A DNA stretch of 64,000 bases from JACNKV01 sp964388155 (GCA_964388155.1 CAYLYH010000007.1:11097-75096), one strand, 5' to 3'. Shown: positions 1 to 9,746, numbered from the stretch's first letter. The notes: generated by a model not told the origin, from the letters alone. Program-made: numbers and translations.

Positions 1-23
1 GCCAAATAAAATCAAGAGAGACA

Positions 24-2852
24 TTACTCCGTTAACAGCGGACGTAAAAACTGTCCGGTATAAGACATTTTATGTTTAACAATATTTTCCGGCGTGCCTT
101 CAAATAATACCTTTCCGCCGTCCTCTCCGCCCTCAGGTCCCAAATCGATAATCCAATCTGCGGTTTTAATCACATCAAGGTTGTGCTCAATAACAATCAC
201 TGTATGCCCTTTTTCCACGAGGCGCTGCAAGACGCTAAGGAGCATTCTGACGTCCTCAAAATGAAGTCCTGTCGTCGGTTCATCCAAGATGTAGAGTGTT
301 CTGTCATGGCTTTGTCTGGACAATTCAGACGCTAATTTCACTCGTTGAGCTTCACCGCCGGATAGTGTTGTTGCTTGCTGTCCCAAACGAATATATCCGA
401 GACCGACCTTGTTTAGTGTTGTCAGTTTTTTCCATATTGACGGTATGTTTCTGAAAAAGTCCAGCGCATCTTCCACTGACATATTTAACACATCGGTAAT
501 CGTCTTGTCTTTGTATTTCACTTCCAGCGTTTCACGGTTATACCGTCCGCCTTTACACACTTCGCAGGTTACGTACACATCCGGAAGGAAATTCATTTCA
601 ATTTTGATAATTCCGTCTCCGCGGCATGCCTCACATCGTCCGCCTTTTACATTAAATGAAAACCGCCCGGGTTTGTATCCTCGAAGTTTGGATTCCGGCA
701 GTTGAGAGAACAGATCCCGTATATGTGTGAAAACGCCCGTATATGTTGCAGGATTCGATCGCGGAGTTCGACCAATAGGTTTTTGGTCTATTTCCACTAC
801 TTTATCCAAATGCTCTAAACCATGAATCGTGTCATAACGGAGCGGATATTTTCTTGCTCTGTGAAGATCTCTGGCTAAAATCGGATATATGGTTTCATTC
901 ACTAATGTACTTTTTCCACTCCCGGAGACTCCTGTAACCACTGTAAATGTTCCCAATGGAATTTTAACATCAATCCCATTTAGATTGTTGCCCGCTGCGC
1001 CTTTTAACACCAAATCTTTTTTATGCCCCGACCTCCGAAATTCCGGCTGCTGAATTTTGCGTTTCCCTGACAGATATTTTCCAGTGATGGACAAATCATG
1101 ATCAAGTAATTTGGTAGGGGGACCGGAAAAAACAACCTCACCGCCATGTTCCCCTGCTCCCGGGCCTAAATCAATAATATGGTCGGCCTCCATCATGGTC
1201 TCTCGATCATGTTCAACCACTAAAATGGAGTTTCCGAGGTCTCTTAAATGTTTCAAGGTATTCAACAGACGTGTGTTATCTCTGGGGTGCAAACCGATAG
1301 AAGGTTCATCTAAAATATATAACACACCCATTAGCTGAGACCCAATCTGTGTTGCAAGACGAATCCTTTGGGCTTCTCCTCCGGACAATGTCGTCGCGGA
1401 GCGATCCAAGGTCAAATATTCTAACCCTACATTGGCTAAAAACCCAAGTCTTTCTAAACTCTCTTTTAAAATTTGGTCCGCAATGGCTGTTTCAGTTTTT
1501 GTCAGACTTAACGACGAAAAGAAACCCAACAATTCTTTGATAGAAAGTCTGGAAATATCCCCAAGACTTTTTTCTCCGATTGTGACAGCCAGACTCTCTT
1601 TTCTCAATCGTGCCCCATGACATTCAGGGCATGGACGCATACTCATATACTGTTCTATCCACTCACGAATCCCTGAGGATTTTGTTTGTTTGTATCGTCG
1701 CATCAGATTAGGAATCGCGCCCTCCCAACCGCCGGTGTACGTTCCGGACCAACGAGTGGACGTATAAGACATGGTGAGTTTTTCTTTTCCTGTTCCATAA
1801 AGGAGGATTTCTCTGACTTTAGGATCTAATTTTATCCATGGGGACGAAAAGGCAAATCCATAATGCCTCGCCATACTTTTCAAAATACTGCCGTACCAGT
1901 TTCCGCGGGGTTGTACACCAAGGGGAGTGATTGCGCCTTGGATAAGGGACTTGGTTTTGTCCGGGACCACCAATTCCGGGTCTACTTCCATGTGAGACCC
2001 AAGCCCGTCACATTTTTTACAGGCACCGTAAGGAGAATTAAACGAGAACATCCGCGGGGACAATTCCTCCATGGATACCTCACAATGCGGACAGGCAAAG
2101 TGCTCACTAAAAAGATGGTCTGTACCCGGCAATTCGTGAACAATAATAAGTCCCGTGCCGATTTTTAAAGCTAACTCCACGGATTCTGTCAACCGCTCCC
2201 GGGATTTTTTCTCTAAAACCAGGCGATCCACCACGACTTCTATCGTATGTTTTTTGTTTTTTGACAGGCGAATCTTATCATCGATTGAATAAATTTCACC
2301 ATCCACGCGTGTGCGCAGAAATCCTTCTTTTTTTATTTCCTCAAAAACGCCCTTGTGCTCTCCCTTTCTTCCACGAACAACAGGCGCAAGGATGTAAATA
2401 CGCGCTCCCTGTCCAAACCGTTTGACGGTATCCACAATTTGCTGAACGGTCTGCTTTTGGATTGGCCTCCCGCACTCCCAACAATGCGGCCTTCCGATAT
2501 GCGCATATAGAAGCCGTAGGTAATCATGGATTTCCGTCACAGTCCCCACCGTAGATCTTGGATTTCGGGCAGAGGATTTTTGTTCAATCGAGATCGCCGG
2601 AGACAACCCTTCAATATAATCCATATCAGGTTTTTCCATGAGTCCAAGAAATTGTCTGGCATAAGAAGAAAGAGATTCTACATATCGACGCTGGCCTTCC
2701 GCGTAAATTGTATCAAAGGCTAACGAAGACTTCCCTGAGCCGGAAAGCCCGGTAATGACGACTAATTTATCTCTGGGAATATCTATATCGATATTTTTCA
2801 GATTATGTTGGCGGGCTCCGCGAATACGTATTTTATCTATAGCTTTTTTCAT
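24..2852 (-). CDS. uvrA: UvrABC excinuclease subunit A
   Basis: DNA-damage recognition ATPase of nucleotide excision repair; a UvrA dimer loads UvrB on lesions in the cytoplasm. The 942-residue length is normal for the family. Two ABC modules are visible: Walker A GLSGSGKSS near residue 36 and GVSGSGKST near 645, each with an LSGGEAQR signature and an ILDEP Walker B. Zinc-finger cysteines are present as CWECG and CPHC in the first half and CEACRGDG/CEVCKGG in the second. The N-terminal 'IRIRGARQHNLKNID' is the canonical start, so the ATG at 2852 is credible. It reads away from the palindrome cluster and yqgE and is probably monocistronic. I see nothing degenerate. Confidence 0.98.
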   Translation of the reverse strand: MKKAIDKIRIRGARQHNLKNIDIDIPRDKLVVITGLSGSGKSSLAFDTIYAEGQRRYVESLSSYARQFLGLMEKPDMDYIEGLSPAISIEQKSSARNPRSTVGTVTEIHDYLRLLYAHIGRPHCWECGRPIQKQTVQQIVDTVKRFGQGARIYILAPVVRGRKGEHKGVFEEIKKEGFLRTRVDGEIYSIDDKIRLSKNKKHTIEVVVDRLVLEKKSRERLTESVELALKIGTGLIIVHELPGTDHLFSEHFACPHCEVSMEELSPRMFSFNSPYGACKKCDGLGSHMEVDPELVVPDKTKSLIQGAITPLGVQPRGNWYGSILKSMARHYGFAFSSPWIKLDPKVREILLYGTGKEKLTMSYTSTRWSGTYTGGWEGAIPNLMRRYKQTKSSGIREWIEQYMSMRPCPECHGARLRKESLAVTIGEKSLGDISRLSIKELLGFFSSLSLTKTETAIADQILKESLERLGFLANVGLEYLTLDRSATTLSGGEAQRIRLATQIGSQLMGVLYILDEPSIGLHPRDNTRLLNTLKHLRDLGNSILVVEHDRETMMEADHIIDLGPGAGEHGGEVVFSGPPTKLLDHDLSITGKYLSGKRKIQQPEFRRSGHKKDLVLKGAAGNNLNGIDVKIPLGTFTVVTGVSGSGKSTLVNETIYPILARDLHRARKYPLRYDTIHGLEHLDKVVEIDQKPIGRTPRSNPATYTGVFTHIRDLFSQLPESKLRGYKPGRFSFNVKGGRCEACRGDGIIKIEMNFLPDVYVTCEVCKGGRYNRETLEVKYKDKTITDVLNMSVEDALDFFRNIPSIWKKLTTLNKVGLGYIRLGQQATTLSGGEAQRVKLASELSRQSHDRTLYILDEPTTGLHFEDVRMLLSVLQRLVEKGHTVIVIEHNLDVIKTADWIIDLGPEGGEDGGKVLFEGTPENIVKHKMSYTGQFLRPLLTE

Positions 2853-3007
2853 TTCTCACTTCGAGTCGAACCATAAAATTTACCTCTTTTTTCCAACTGA
2901 TTCAAAAAACGATTTACTTTTTTTGTAAAGATTTTTTAAGGAGACAAAATACTTGGACGCAGATTAGATGAATATATTTGACTGGAACTAGTTAGTCGTA
3001 TATAAAA

Positions 3008-3102
3008 AACCGTTAAAACGGTTCAAATTATTATTTGTTCGTAACCCACGACTTTAAAGTTGTGGGTTACTGAAAGGATAATCATTAACCATTTCAATGG
3101 TT
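3008..3102. repeat. Cluster of three REP-like palindromes
   Basis: Three hairpins lie in the uvrA-yqgE gap. The outer two are related: AACCGTT-AA-AACGGTT at 3008-3023 and AACCATT-TC-AATGGTT at 3087-3102. The central one at 3041-3070 has 14-base arms (GTAACCCACGACTT and its partner, with one G-T pair) around TA. This organisation resembles the REP/BIME-type palindromes of FCB genomes that are linked to REP-associated tyrosine transposases. No such transposase is in this window. The rest of the gap (2853-3007 and 3103-3213) shows only AT-rich probable promoter sequence. Confidence 0.7.
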
Positions 3103-3213
3103 TTAATAGAATACGAATAACCCATGCAGGAGTAACATCATTCATAGTGAGAAGATGTTTTACATTTTCAACTTGAGTGTTTTATCTTTCAAAAAAATGC
3201 CGTACTTTTTCAC

Positions 3214-3771
3214 ATGGGTTCACTTAAAAATAATCTGATCGTTGCAATGCCGCATATGCAAGATCCCTTTTTTGCAAAAGCTGTTGTGTTAATTTGTGAG
3301 CACACAGAAGATGGCGCAATGGGGATTGTCATTAACCGTCCGTTTGAAGAACCGAATCTCAAGGGGTTGTTTTCGGAGATATACAAAGAAAATGAAAACA
3401 TCCTTCAAGTTGTATCTACCATTTACTTTGGCGGTCCGGTAATGATCGAACGTGGAATCGTTCTGCATTCCTCGGATTATTCCTCTAAAGAAACCATCCC
3501 TATCTCGGACAGTTTCTCCCTCACAAGCCATAAAGAAATTCTCAAAGAAATACGTAAAAAAAGAGGTCCTTTGCATTATAAGTTGATGCTTGGACATGCC
3601 GGATGGGACAAAGGGCAGCTGGAACGAGAAATAAAAAACGGTGACTGGCTTCTCTTAGAAACAACGCCGGATTTGGTCTTTAACACAGATGATACAATGA
3701 TATGGAATCATGCAACTCATCAGTTTGATATGGGAAGCGCACATATTTCTGGGGTAGGAGGACAAGCCTAA
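3214..3771 (+). CDS. YqgE/AlgH family protein (DUF179)
   Basis: Conserved cytoplasmic protein of unknown biochemical role. The 185-residue sequence carries the family hallmarks: an N-terminal segment 'LKNNLIVAMPHMQDPFF', then 'GAMGIVINRP' (residues about 34-43), 'FGGPV' and a late 'LGHAGWDKGQLEREI' block. The length is typical. No signal peptide or membrane segment is seen. The start is the ATG followed by GSLKNN, which matches the usual short N-terminus. It is followed 41 bases later by an outer-membrane protein gene and could be co-transcribed with it. Confidence 0.92.
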   Translation: MGSLKNNLIVAMPHMQDPFFAKAVVLICEHTEDGAMGIVINRPFEEPNLKGLFSEIYKENENILQVVSTIYFGGPVMIERGIVLHSSDYSSKETIPISDSFSLTSHKEILKEIRKKRGPLHYKLMLGHAGWDKGQLEREIKNGDWLLLETTPDLVFNTDDTMIWNHATHQFDMGSAHISGVGGQA

Positions 3772-3812
3772 AGCACCCACCCGCTTTTTCAAACGAAAAC
3801 AAAGGGGCAACC

Positions 3813-5660
3813 ATGAAACATATAAAACTTTTATCCATTTTAGGATTGTTATGTTCACAAATCTACGGATGGTATCCTGATTATACAATTCTTGCCACCG
3901 ATTTTCAAGCCCGGCAGGATTATTTAGCATCCGCGCAAATACAATCCGTTGAACTAAAGGGATTGGGTAAGCATTTCCAATATATTTACTCAAGTCCGCT
4001 TGACAATGTTTTTCAAAATCCGGCCTATCTTAGTTTCGGACCAGATAATTTTGTCTATCTTGATATCGCCAGCGAGGAATTTGAACCGCAATTTGTTGAT
4101 CCTTACATTGTGCCAATGTATGGTTACAGAATAGAAACCGCCGCCAAAACAAGTGTATATTCCCCCGACCCGTATTATTGGTCTCCGTACAATACAACGA
4201 ATACCATTCAGGGCAAAGATCCCATCTTTCGGGCGGTGTATTTTGGCAAGACACCGGCCCTACCACTGCGGTTCGGAATTTCTGCGGAGTACTTTTATAA
4301 CGAAGAGGAATTTTATCGCCCGTCATGGTACTGGCGAGGCTGGTATATGGAAGATGCCATGGGTGCCACTTATGATGAGAATCTCATCGACCCCTATCAA
4401 GACTATCGTTTAGTAGAAACAGGAACCAATATCGAAACCAACTCAGGTTACCGTTTGAACGGATTTTTAGCCATCCCGGTTTTTAACTGGCTCAGCCTAG
4501 GGTTGGGGGCAACGGTTCATCTTGAACAAGCAGACGGCACATACCGCGACATGGATCACCGTGATGACAGCGATTGGGCGGATGAATATCTGCGCCATAA
4601 TGATAACTATCGGCACCGTACACAAACTTTTGACCAAAATGAATTCCGCGCCGGAATTATTTGGTCTCCGAAAAAAACCACGAAATTTGGCATCGCTGCA
4701 GGATTTACTCCCGGGACTATCGACCGTTCATATATCGTAACCGATTCGTCCAATTATATATCAATTTATAATTTGAATCAGCCGGACTCCAGTGTGTATC
4801 ACAGTCACGGCGGCTCTAATAATACCAAAGATTGGGACTACGACGGAAACGCGGTTTGGACAACATTTCACGGTGATATAATGTTGTCTGACGGTTTGCT
4901 TCTCCGGTTTTCCGCTCATACGGAAAGTGCCGAAGCGGACCTGACCGAATTTGAAGATTTCTACCAAAGCGGTTATAATTACCATACGTATTGGTCAACC
5001 TATAATGACACCAGTTACCGGCAAATATATGAGTCCGAAACGTGGGCATTGATGGATCGGATCGGAAAGGGAACCTTCGCTCGCGGTCACCAGAGGGTTT
5101 CTGTCGGTGTGGATTGGACAATCAGTCCGTCTTTGCGATTTGTGGGCGGATTAAGTTTTGAGCACCGGAATCTGAAACAAAAGGCCGAAGAACCCTTTAA
5201 CGGTGAAAAATACGTGCATTATTTCAGAAATAGTCATTGGAGCGACTACACCGATAAAATCAGTACCGCGCTGGACGATAAACAATTTACATGGTGGTAC
5301 GAACGGGATCAAACGACACTTGCCGTCCCGATAGGTGTGTTTGTCGGAATAACAGACAATATCGAATTTCAGGTTGGGCTTACAAAAGTCATGGAAAAGG
5401 TGGATGTGAATGAAAGCTATGATCTGGTTGTGTATCATGAATCATCAACCACAATTATTGACGGCGTTACCACCACCGAGGAAGACTCTGCTTATGTTGA
5501 GGGACATAAATTTCCGGGGGAACATTATTTCGCCAATAAATTCAATTTGAATGCCGGTGTGTCCATCAAACATAAAGACCTATTCAAACTTACGGCCGTA
5601 ATCACGGAATCCATTTTAGAACCGCGCTCACTTAAGATCGGGGCGCAAGTTATTTGGTAA
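3813..5660 (+). CDS. Putative outer-membrane beta-barrel protein
   Basis: Hypothetical exported protein of 615 residues. An N-terminal hydrophobic segment (residues 1-19, MKHIKLLSILGLLCSQIYG) reads as a signal peptide. The mature part is rich in aromatic residues and alternating polar/apolar stretches, with repeated strand-like segments such as 'LRFGISAEYFYNE', 'WLSLGLGATVHLE' and 'SLRFVGGLSFEHRN', and the last strand 'SLKIGAQVIW' ends in an aromatic residue, as barrel proteins do. The N-terminal phrase 'QNPAYLSF' recalls FadL/PorV-like barrel families. The substrate is unknown. It starts 41 bases after yqgE. I recognise the architecture but no named family. Confidence 0.65.
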   Translation: MKHIKLLSILGLLCSQIYGWYPDYTILATDFQARQDYLASAQIQSVELKGLGKHFQYIYSSPLDNVFQNPAYLSFGPDNFVYLDIASEEFEPQFVDPYIVPMYGYRIETAAKTSVYSPDPYYWSPYNTTNTIQGKDPIFRAVYFGKTPALPLRFGISAEYFYNEEEFYRPSWYWRGWYMEDAMGATYDENLIDPYQDYRLVETGTNIETNSGYRLNGFLAIPVFNWLSLGLGATVHLEQADGTYRDMDHRDDSDWADEYLRHNDNYRHRTQTFDQNEFRAGIIWSPKKTTKFGIAAGFTPGTIDRSYIVTDSSNYISIYNLNQPDSSVYHSHGGSNNTKDWDYDGNAVWTTFHGDIMLSDGLLLRFSAHTESAEADLTEFEDFYQSGYNYHTYWSTYNDTSYRQIYESETWALMDRIGKGTFARGHQRVSVGVDWTISPSLRFVGGLSFEHRNLKQKAEEPFNGEKYVHYFRNSHWSDYTDKISTALDDKQFTWWYERDQTTLAVPIGVFVGITDNIEFQVGLTKVMEKVDVNESYDLVVYHESSTTIIDGVTTTEEDSAYVEGHKFPGEHYFANKFNLNAGVSIKHKDLFKLTAVITESILEPRSLKIGAQVIW

Positions 5661-5705
5661 GTGAGAATTTGAGTTGCCATGAAGATTTTTCATTACCAAA
5701 ATAAA

Positions 5706-6200
5706 ATGAATTTACGAATTGCCGCATTACGTGATCTTGACTCTATTGTTGGTATTTATAACCAGGCTATTCAAGCCGGTAATAAAACCGCCGATACTAA
5801 AATTATTTCTCCTGATGAACGAGTAGAATGGTTCAAAAGCCATACAAAAGAAAAATATCCGTTGTTTGTCGCTACTCTAAAGGATCAAATAGTGGGCTAC
5901 TTAACAATTAGTGCGTATCGATCCGGGAGAACAGCTTTAGAAAAAACAGCTGAGGTCAGTTATTATGTTCATTTTGAACATCATAATAATGGAGTTGGTT
6001 CAATTTTATTGAATCATGCAATCAGCATTTGCCCATCTCTGGGAATTAAAACGTTAATTGCAATTCTTTTGGAGTGTAATACAAATAGTATTAAGCTGTT
6101 AGAAAAACATGGCTTTATACAATGGGGAAGCATGCTCAAAATTGCAGAAATAAACGGAAAACTTTTTGATCATTTATATTATGGCCGCCATTTAACATAA
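5706..6200 (+). CDS. GNAT N-acetyltransferase, phosphinothricin-acetyltransferase-like
   Basis: Acetyl-CoA-dependent N-acetyltransferase of the PAT/YncA type. From the chosen ATG the protein begins MNLRIAALRDLDSIVGIYNQ, which is the family's standard N-terminus; an upstream in-frame ATG at 5679 would add nine residues. The acetyl-CoA-binding region is 'VHFEHHNNGVGSILLNHAI' with the Q/R-x-x-G-x-G/A motif as HNNGVG, followed by 'NTNSIKLLEKHGFIQWG', the usual last core helix and strand. About 164 residues, normal. The natural substrate (amino acid analogue or other amine) cannot be read from sequence. There is no clear Shine-Dalgarno sequence. Confidence 0.85.
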   Translation: MNLRIAALRDLDSIVGIYNQAIQAGNKTADTKIISPDERVEWFKSHTKEKYPLFVATLKDQIVGYLTISAYRSGRTALEKTAEVSYYVHFEHHNNGVGSILLNHAISICPSLGIKTLIAILLECNTNSIKLLEKHGFIQWGSMLKIAEINGKLFDHLYYGRHLT

Positions 6201-6396
6201 CAATCAATGAAATAAGAAAGTCTGCCATTACTCACAGAAAGAATATTTGCGTTCTGATTCGGGTATTGCGTAAACTTTCTTAGGCTGTTTGATTTAATTA
6301 AAAATACACAAGAAACCGAATATGATTGAATATTTTCAAATATGATTATTCTGCAAAAGTGGCGGGATATACAGTACCTGGTAAGCGGTATATACA

Positions 6397-7131
6397 TTGA
6401 TGAAGCTGGCCCAAAGTAATTATAATAAAAGAATCTCCATAGATTTATTAAATCTTCTAATGGATACACTTCCCATGCAATTATCATTATTGAATAACGA
6501 GTCAAATAGTGAAATAAATATCCCTGTGTTTTTCCAAGTACTCAATAAAGGTCGTTTGATCACTGAGCTCACCGGAATAAGAAAAATCTTTATGACCGGT
6601 ATTAACTATCGTAAACATTTTCCTAGGAATGGAAAAAACATATTTCTAACCCGTTGTGCATATTAGAAAAAGAGCAATTAAAACAATGTTTATTTCACCC
6701 ATTCACCGTGAAAATTATGCATAATGTATTCAGAATGTTAAGTATGGAGTGGATTGACCGTGTCAATCCAGTGCAGACATAGTCGGCACCTGTCCGATCC
6801 ACAGGCGGGCAGTCCAAAACTATAAATATTGAGACATACTCAGGTCAATTTGTATAAAATCAATTAATATGCACAACGGGTTATTTCTATGATTTGGTAG
6901 TCGAGCATATATGTTTATCGATAATCCTAAAGACAGTATCTTTGGAAAGTATTATAAATGGGAAGTAAAGGATAGCTATAAATCTATTTCTACTATAGAG
7001 CCAGAAATCGGTTATCGGTGGACATTAGGTAACAGAGTAGGATTTCATTGTTTGGATTGAACAATGGTGAGTACATAAAAATGCTAAAACCAATAGGTCA
7101 TATGACGATGGAATTGGGATATAAGTTTTGA
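6397..7131 (+). pseudogene. Decayed outer-membrane protein gene interrupted by an insertion
   Basis: Two coding remnants flank the inverted-repeat element at 6648-6882. The left remnant (6397-6647) reads to 'GINYRKHFPRNGKNIF'. The right one reads from 6911 as 'MFIDNPKDSIFGKYYKWEVK', through 'IEPEIGYRWTLGNRVGF', then needs a frameshift near 7050 to continue as 'LFGLNNGEYIKMLKPIG' and 'MTMELGYKF' followed by TGA at 7129. The final strand ending in F is the outer-membrane barrel signature. Joining left and right parts after removing the insert needs further frameshifts, so the gene is dead. That both remnants belong to one gene is an inference. The left limit is uncertain; 6201-6396 shows nothing I can assign. 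Confidence 0.5.
6648..6882. mobile_element. 235-bp MITE-like element with 18-bp inverted repeats
   Basis: The ends are perfect inverted repeats: AACCCGTTGTGCATATTA at 6648-6665 and its exact complement at 6865-6882. Both sides carry the direct repeat ATTTCT (6642-6647 and 6883-6888), as a target-site duplication would. The interior has no meaningful ORF; it contains an 8-bp-stem hairpin at 6751-6769 (GGATTGAC, loop CGT, GTCAATCC). This is the structure of a non-autonomous transposon that depends on a transposase elsewhere. No transposase is in the window. Confidence 0.75.
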
Positions 7132-7307
7132 TTAGCAAACACCCAACAATGATCGACTACAGATGCCAAAGGCAGGCAAGTGATTAAATTTGCTATTGAG
7201 TTTTTCAGTTAACCCACATCAATAGCTCACTCCCGGCTCTTTGCTCCCAGCTCTAAACACATAACTTTTTATGATTAACCGATAGCGGAATTTCTGTAAT
7301 TTCGGTT

Positions 7308-8222
7308 ATGAAAAAATACCTTCCCGCCCTGGCGATCATCTTCGCCGCCACACTCTGGAGTATAGATGGTTTCCTCCGCCAAGAACTTTATTCATTGCCG
7401 GCTTTTCTGATCGTGACATTGGAGCATGCCTTCGGTGCGGTTTTATTTTTTGTGTTTCTCATCCGCGGTCGAAAAGAGATCGCCGCAATGAATCAGCGCA
7501 GTTGGTCTTCAGTTCTGTGGATCTCTGTCTGCGGCGGTGTATTGGGAACCTTCTTTTACACTAAAGCGCTCAGCTATATTCAATACATCGATCTTTCGGT
7601 CGTCGTCCTACTCCAGAAATTTCAACCGATTTTTGCCATCGCACTGGCTTCGGTCGTCCTTAAAGAGCGGCTTTCAAAACGGTTCATGATTTTGGCAGCA
7701 GCCGCACTGGTCGGGGGGTATTTAGTCACCTTTGGGGCAAATCCTATCGTCGACACGGATGATAAAACCCTCATCGCATCTCTGCTGGCATTTTTAGCGG
7801 CGTTTGCCTGGGGGAGTTCTACAGTCTTAGGAAAACATGCGTTGAAAAAATTATCCTTCCCGGTGGTTACAGCTCTGCGTCTGACCATTACAGCGGTCGT
7901 GGCATTGGCTGTTATCTTATCCACTCAGCAAGATTCTCTCACGTTAAGTTTATCTGCGAATCAATGGCTGGCAATACTGATGATTGTACTCACCTCCGGT
8001 TCGATCGCATTGTTTATTTATTACTACGGATTGACTCACCTCCCCGCATCACACGCGACAATATACGAATTGTTCTGGCCTTTTTCTGCCGTGGCAATTG
8101 ATTGGTTTATTCGAGGGAGGGTACTTTCTATCTCACAAATGTTGGGCGGTGTCATCCTGTTAACAGCCATCATATTTCTAACACGTGAAAACAAAGCGAC
8201 GAATGTCCAAGCTGTCACCTAA
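7308..8222 (+). CDS. EamA/DMT family transporter
   Basis: Inner-membrane drug/metabolite transporter of 304 residues with about ten hydrophobic segments arranged as two EamA repeats. The first repeat contains 'ATLWSIDGFLR' and 'FQPIFAIALASVVLKERLSKR'; the second contains 'FAWGSSTVLGKHALKK' and the late 'LFWPFSAVAIDWFIRGRVL'. The E in VLKERLS is the conserved position near the end of repeat one. The substrate is unknown, commonly an amino acid or metabolite exporter. The next gene starts inside its 3' end, suggesting translational coupling. 7132-7307 upstream holds no gene I can support. Confidence 0.9.
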   Translation: MKKYLPALAIIFAATLWSIDGFLRQELYSLPAFLIVTLEHAFGAVLFFVFLIRGRKEIAAMNQRSWSSVLWISVCGGVLGTFFYTKALSYIQYIDLSVVVLLQKFQPIFAIALASVVLKERLSKRFMILAAAALVGGYLVTFGANPIVDTDDKTLIASLLAFLAAFAWGSSTVLGKHALKKLSFPVVTALRLTITAVVALAVILSTQQDSLTLSLSANQWLAILMIVLTSGSIALFIYYYGLTHLPASHATIYELFWPFSAVAIDWFIRGRVLSISQMLGGVILLTAIIFLTRENKATNVQAVT

Positions 8223-9480
8223 AGACCTTCGACATAATTTACGTCTGAATTGCCTGCATGAATTCACCTGGGGTTTCGGGTTTGCTTTCCATACAGTTTA
8301 CGCCATCGCACCGCTGTTTATGAAAAAACTGGGTGCGCCACCCGCGGTTGTTGCATCTCTGGCAGGATTATTTTACATTCTTATTTCTATCCCGCAATTT
8401 TTTGCAGCAATTTTGGGGCGGAATATAAAAAATATAAAACTGGCAGCCATCGGTGTCCACGGATTGACCCTCCCGCCGATGTTCATTGCCGGATATACGT
8501 TTGCTTTTTTCTCCCCCACCGGGAGCAGTGCCTGGATTTTTTACTACATCTGTTTTATTCTTTACGGACTTTCTATCGGGTTTGTCATTCCAATTTGGGC
8601 AGGATTTTTACGCCATGCCACCAATGACGCTACCCGCGGATCATTTTTCGGGATCTCTTTTGCAGTCAACAGCGTCGGCGGATTTATCGGTGGTATACTT
8701 GTAAAAATTCTCTTAAGTAGTTCCGTTCCGTTTCCGAACAATTTCGGGTGGGGATTTTTAATTCTAACTGCTTCAATGACTATTGGCGCCGCATTATTTA
8801 TTTGGTTTCGTTTAGACACACCCACAGAAATTCAGCCCCACCGAACGATTAAACATTTTATCCGTGAAGTCAAAACTATTTTCAAAACCCGTCTCAATTT
8901 CAAGCGCTATTTACTGGCAAGAATCTTCTTCACGTTTAACTATCCGGCTGTGAGTTTATACGCCGTTTACAGTCAGGATAAGTTCAGTTTTGACATCAGT
9001 GAGGCCGGAATTTTCACTGCTTTGACTGCAACCGCATTTGGTATGGCAAGTTTTTTTTCCGGTAAAATCGGAGATCGCTTCGGGCATAAGATATCCCTGA
9101 CACTAGCGTTTACAGCACATTTATTTGCGATCATTACAGCTATTTCGGCACAATCTATGCTTTGGGTGTACGGAATCTTTATCTTTCTGGGATTCGGACA
9201 GGGCGCTTTCATGCCCGCATCCATGAATTTGGTTTATGATTTCGCCGGAGAAAAAGGCGACAACAAACTCTTTATGGCAATGGTGGATACTACGCTGGCG
9301 CCCTTTACATTGGTTGCAATTATTTTCGCTGGGGTTCTGGCAGAAACCGTCTCCACCATTTGGATCTTTTCTATCATCGCAGGATTTTTGTTCATCGGAA
9401 TTTTGCTGTTGATCTTTAGAGTGGATGACCCAAACCATAAACCTCATGAATCACCGGTTTATCTTGAGCCGAAAGTGTAA
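8203..9480 (+). CDS. MFS transporter
   Basis: Major facilitator superfamily permease, about 425 residues, with roughly twelve membrane spans and a cytosolic loop around 'RLDTPTEIQPHRTIKHFIREVK' between the two halves. The conserved glycine-rich and charged MFS loop appears as 'GKIGDRFGHK' in the second half. I chose the ATG at 8203 (MSKLSPKDLRHN), overlapping the EamA gene by 20 bases; a GTG at 8185 in the same frame would add six residues. The substrate is unknown. The overlap suggests that both transporters are made from one transcript. Confidence 0.88.
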   Translation: MSKLSPKDLRHNLRLNCLHEFTWGFGFAFHTVYAIAPLFMKKLGAPPAVVASLAGLFYILISIPQFFAAILGRNIKNIKLAAIGVHGLTLPPMFIAGYTFAFFSPTGSSAWIFYYICFILYGLSIGFVIPIWAGFLRHATNDATRGSFFGISFAVNSVGGFIGGILVKILLSSSVPFPNNFGWGFLILTASMTIGAALFIWFRLDTPTEIQPHRTIKHFIREVKTIFKTRLNFKRYLLARIFFTFNYPAVSLYAVYSQDKFSFDISEAGIFTALTATAFGMASFFSGKIGDRFGHKISLTLAFTAHLFAIITAISAQSMLWVYGIFIFLGFGQGAFMPASMNLVYDFAGEKGDNKLFMAMVDTTLAPFTLVAIIFAGVLAETVSTIWIFSIIAGFLFIGILLLIFRVDDPNHKPHESPVYLEPKV

Positions 9481-9746
9481 ATAAGCCAAACCACAGATTA
9501 CACAGAAAACCGGTAAAATTGAAGAGTCATTAACCCCTCTCTTTGTCCCCAACATTGTCTTGATTTTATTGAGGGTTAGAATAATTTTCTACCTGCCATG
9601 CAAAAGCTTTAGCGTAGGCGGGCCTGAATCCCGATAAAGTATCGGGATGGAGAAAAGTGCAACTTATCCAAAACTAAAACGTCCTAAAATCAAATCTTTT
9701 ACTTGCATTTAGACGGTAAAATGATGAAACTTCTACACAGCATCTA
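9481..9746. repeat. Intergenic region with CACAG remnant and ATCCCGATA hairpin
   Basis: The gap holds two repeat fragments and no gene. At 9486-9505 there is a 'ccacagattacacagaaa' fragment like the family B repeats seen at 20.2, 23.4 and 52.7 kb. At 9628-9648 a perfect 9-bp stem (ATCCCGATA, loop AAG, TATCGGGAT) follows a 'GGCGGGCCT' segment. The last 80 bases are AT-rich and probably contain the promoter of the downstream operon. Confidence 0.5.

Noticed and set aside
409..2723. Plus-strand ORFs inside uvrA
   Set aside because: They lie entirely in the antisense frames of a strongly supported uvrA and have no family features.
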